Of a stretch of DNA of 6,091 nucleotides, positions 5,227-6,091 are shown in pieces. Numbering within the stretch: position 1 is the first letter of the stretch; every line of letters starts with the position of its first letter. A program made the translations under genes and the position numbers. The stretch comes from Treponema sp. UBA3870 (GTDB lineage: Bacteria; Spirochaetota; Spirochaetia; Treponematales; Treponemataceae). The DNA lies in contig DGGQ01000133.1 in assembly GCA_002392275.1 (NCBI GenBank), forward strand, positions 1-6,091. Direction: 5' to 3'. Below the pieces are notes generated by a model. That model worked only from the letters and a program-made list of their open reading frames with translations. It had not been told where the DNA came from and did not search any database.

Positions 5227-6091
5227 TCAGTCCCTTTTCCCTCGCAAGCATCTCGGCAACAAATTTTCCGGTGTAGCTCTTTTTGTTTTCCGCAACTTCT
5301 TCCGGGGTTCCTGTCGCAATGACCGTTCCGCCTCCAGATCCGCCTTCGGGTCCCAAATCGATTATCCAGTCGGCCTGGCAGATTACGTCCATGTTGTGCT
5401 CAATCATCACGACGGAATTTCCCTTGTCAACAAGTTTCTGAATCACTTCCATGAGCTGCTTTATGTCAACAAAGTGAAGCCCGGTGGTCGGCTCGTCAAG
5501 TATGTACAATGTTTTTCCGGTCGAAGGTCTTGCAAGTTCCGCCGCAAGTTTTACACGCTGTGCCTCTCCTCCGCTCAAAGTCAATGCGTTCTGACCAAGC
5601 TGGATATAGCCAAGCCCCACATCGTTCAACATGCGAAGCTTTTTGTAGATGTGCGGAATCCCCTCGAAAAAGTCGCAGGCCTCCTCAACAGTCATGTCAA
5701 GCACGTCGCTGATTGATTTTCCCTTGTACAAAACCGAAAGAGTCTCCTGATTGAACCGTCTTCCATGGCAAACGTCGCACTGGATGAAGACGTCAGGGAG
5801 AAAATTCATTTCTATTGTAATCGTTCCGGCACCCTGGCAGTTTTCGCATCGACCGCCCTTCACGTTGAAAGAAAAACGTCCGCTCTTGTATCCGCTCGCC
5901 TTTGATTCAGGAAGGGACGCAAAAAGTTCACGGATTTTGTCGAACACACCAATGTAGGTCACAGGATTTGAGCGCGGAGTTCTACCAATCGGGCTCTGGT
6001 CAATATTGATTACCTTGTCAATCGCATCCAGCCCGGAAATTTTTTTGTGCGCTCCAACAGGATAGTCGGTTTTCATTATGGAGTTGCTGAT
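5219..6091 (-). CDS. uvrA: Excinuclease ABC subunit A, C-terminal 290 residues (partial)
   Basis: UvrA is the cytoplasmic ATPase that dimerises, scans DNA for bulky lesions and loads UvrB in nucleotide excision repair. The frame is open through the right edge, so the Met codon at 6076 is internal and the true start lies outside. Numbering from the edge, the visible part shows the conserved DQSPIGRTPRSNP (31-43), then the C-terminal zinc finger as CX2CX19CX2C (Cys82, 85, 105, 108), which is the exact spacing of the E. coli protein. Next come the ABC signature LSGGEAQR (172-179), Walker B LYILDEPTTGLH (195-206, with Asp199 and catalytic Glu200), and the switch histidine His232 in VVMIEHNMDVI. 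The end (SYTGKFVAEMLAREKG) is typical of UvrA, so the 3' end is intact. It is followed without a gap by lptD, which starts inside its last codons. No SOS box can be judged because the promoter is outside the window. Confidence 0.97.
   Translation of the reverse strand: MSNSIMKTDYPVGAHKKISGLDAIDKVINIDQSPIGRTPRSNPVTYIGVFDKIRELFASLPESKASGYKSGRFSFNVKGGRCENCQGAGTITIEMNFLPDVFIQCDVCHGRRFNQETLSVLYKGKSISDVLDMTVEEACDFFEGIPHIYKKLRMLNDVGLGYIQLGQNALTLSGGEAQRVKLAAELARPSTGKTLYILDEPTTGLHFVDIKQLMEVIQKLVDKGNSVVMIEHNMDVICQADWIIDLGPEGGSGGGTVIATGTPEEVAENKKSYTGKFVAEMLAREKGLNV

Noticed and set aside
4961..5716. A 251-codon plus-strand open frame across the uvrA-lptD junction
   Set aside because: It is the complement of two recognised genes, including the UvrA signature and Walker B region; its product shows no domain pattern.
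6074..6076. Met codon at 6076 as the start of a short UvrA-like protein
   Set aside because: The frame continues in sense to base 6091 with UvrA-like residues, so the gene is simply cut by the window edge.

Overview
The window looks like chromosomal DNA from a spirochaete, most likely a Treponema-like species. The main reasons are the tail of uvrA running directly into a very long LptD-type outer-membrane protein (as I recall, T. pallidum has the same uvrA-lptD order, TP0514-TP0515), moderate GC content with many A8/T8 tracts, and a lipoprotein-like signal with a loose lipobox. The genus is inference and was not tested by a search. All intact genes lie on the minus strand, so they are transcribed from the right edge of the window to the left.

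Layout in transcription order. The right end (5219-6091) carries the C-terminal 290 residues of UvrA, the damage-recognition ATPase of nucleotide excision repair; its start lies outside the window. It overlaps by 8 bp the start of lptD (1969-5226), a 1085-residue outer-membrane barrel with an N-terminal OstA/LptA-like periplasmic domain, expected to insert lipopolysaccharide or a related glycolipid into the outer leaflet. After a 103-bp gap holding a plausible promoter comes a small soluble charged helical protein of unknown function (1446-1865). A 145-bp spacer follows, with a perfect 40-bp palindrome. Next is a small exported, lipoprotein-like gene (1300 down to 914) whose reading frame is broken by an in-frame TGA and TAG, then a 119-bp gap, then a membrane-anchored thioredoxin-fold protein with a CPYC active site (237-794). 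The left edge holds a plus-strand fragment of an IS4-type transposase running head-on into the 3' end of the thioredoxin gene.

The right two thirds are therefore conserved housekeeping DNA (DNA repair and outer-membrane assembly), while the left third looks eroded: a broken lipoprotein gene, a decayed insertion sequence, a long palindrome and small lineage-specific genes. The envelope theme continues across the window (LptD, exported lipoprotein, periplasm-facing thioredoxin), but the sequence does not show that these genes act together. I found no tRNA, rRNA, CRISPR array or convincing new multi-gene system. The items most worth a second look are the multiply stopped lipoprotein frame, the 40-bp palindrome, and the cysteine-poor LptD beside a glutaredoxin-like CPYC thioredoxin.
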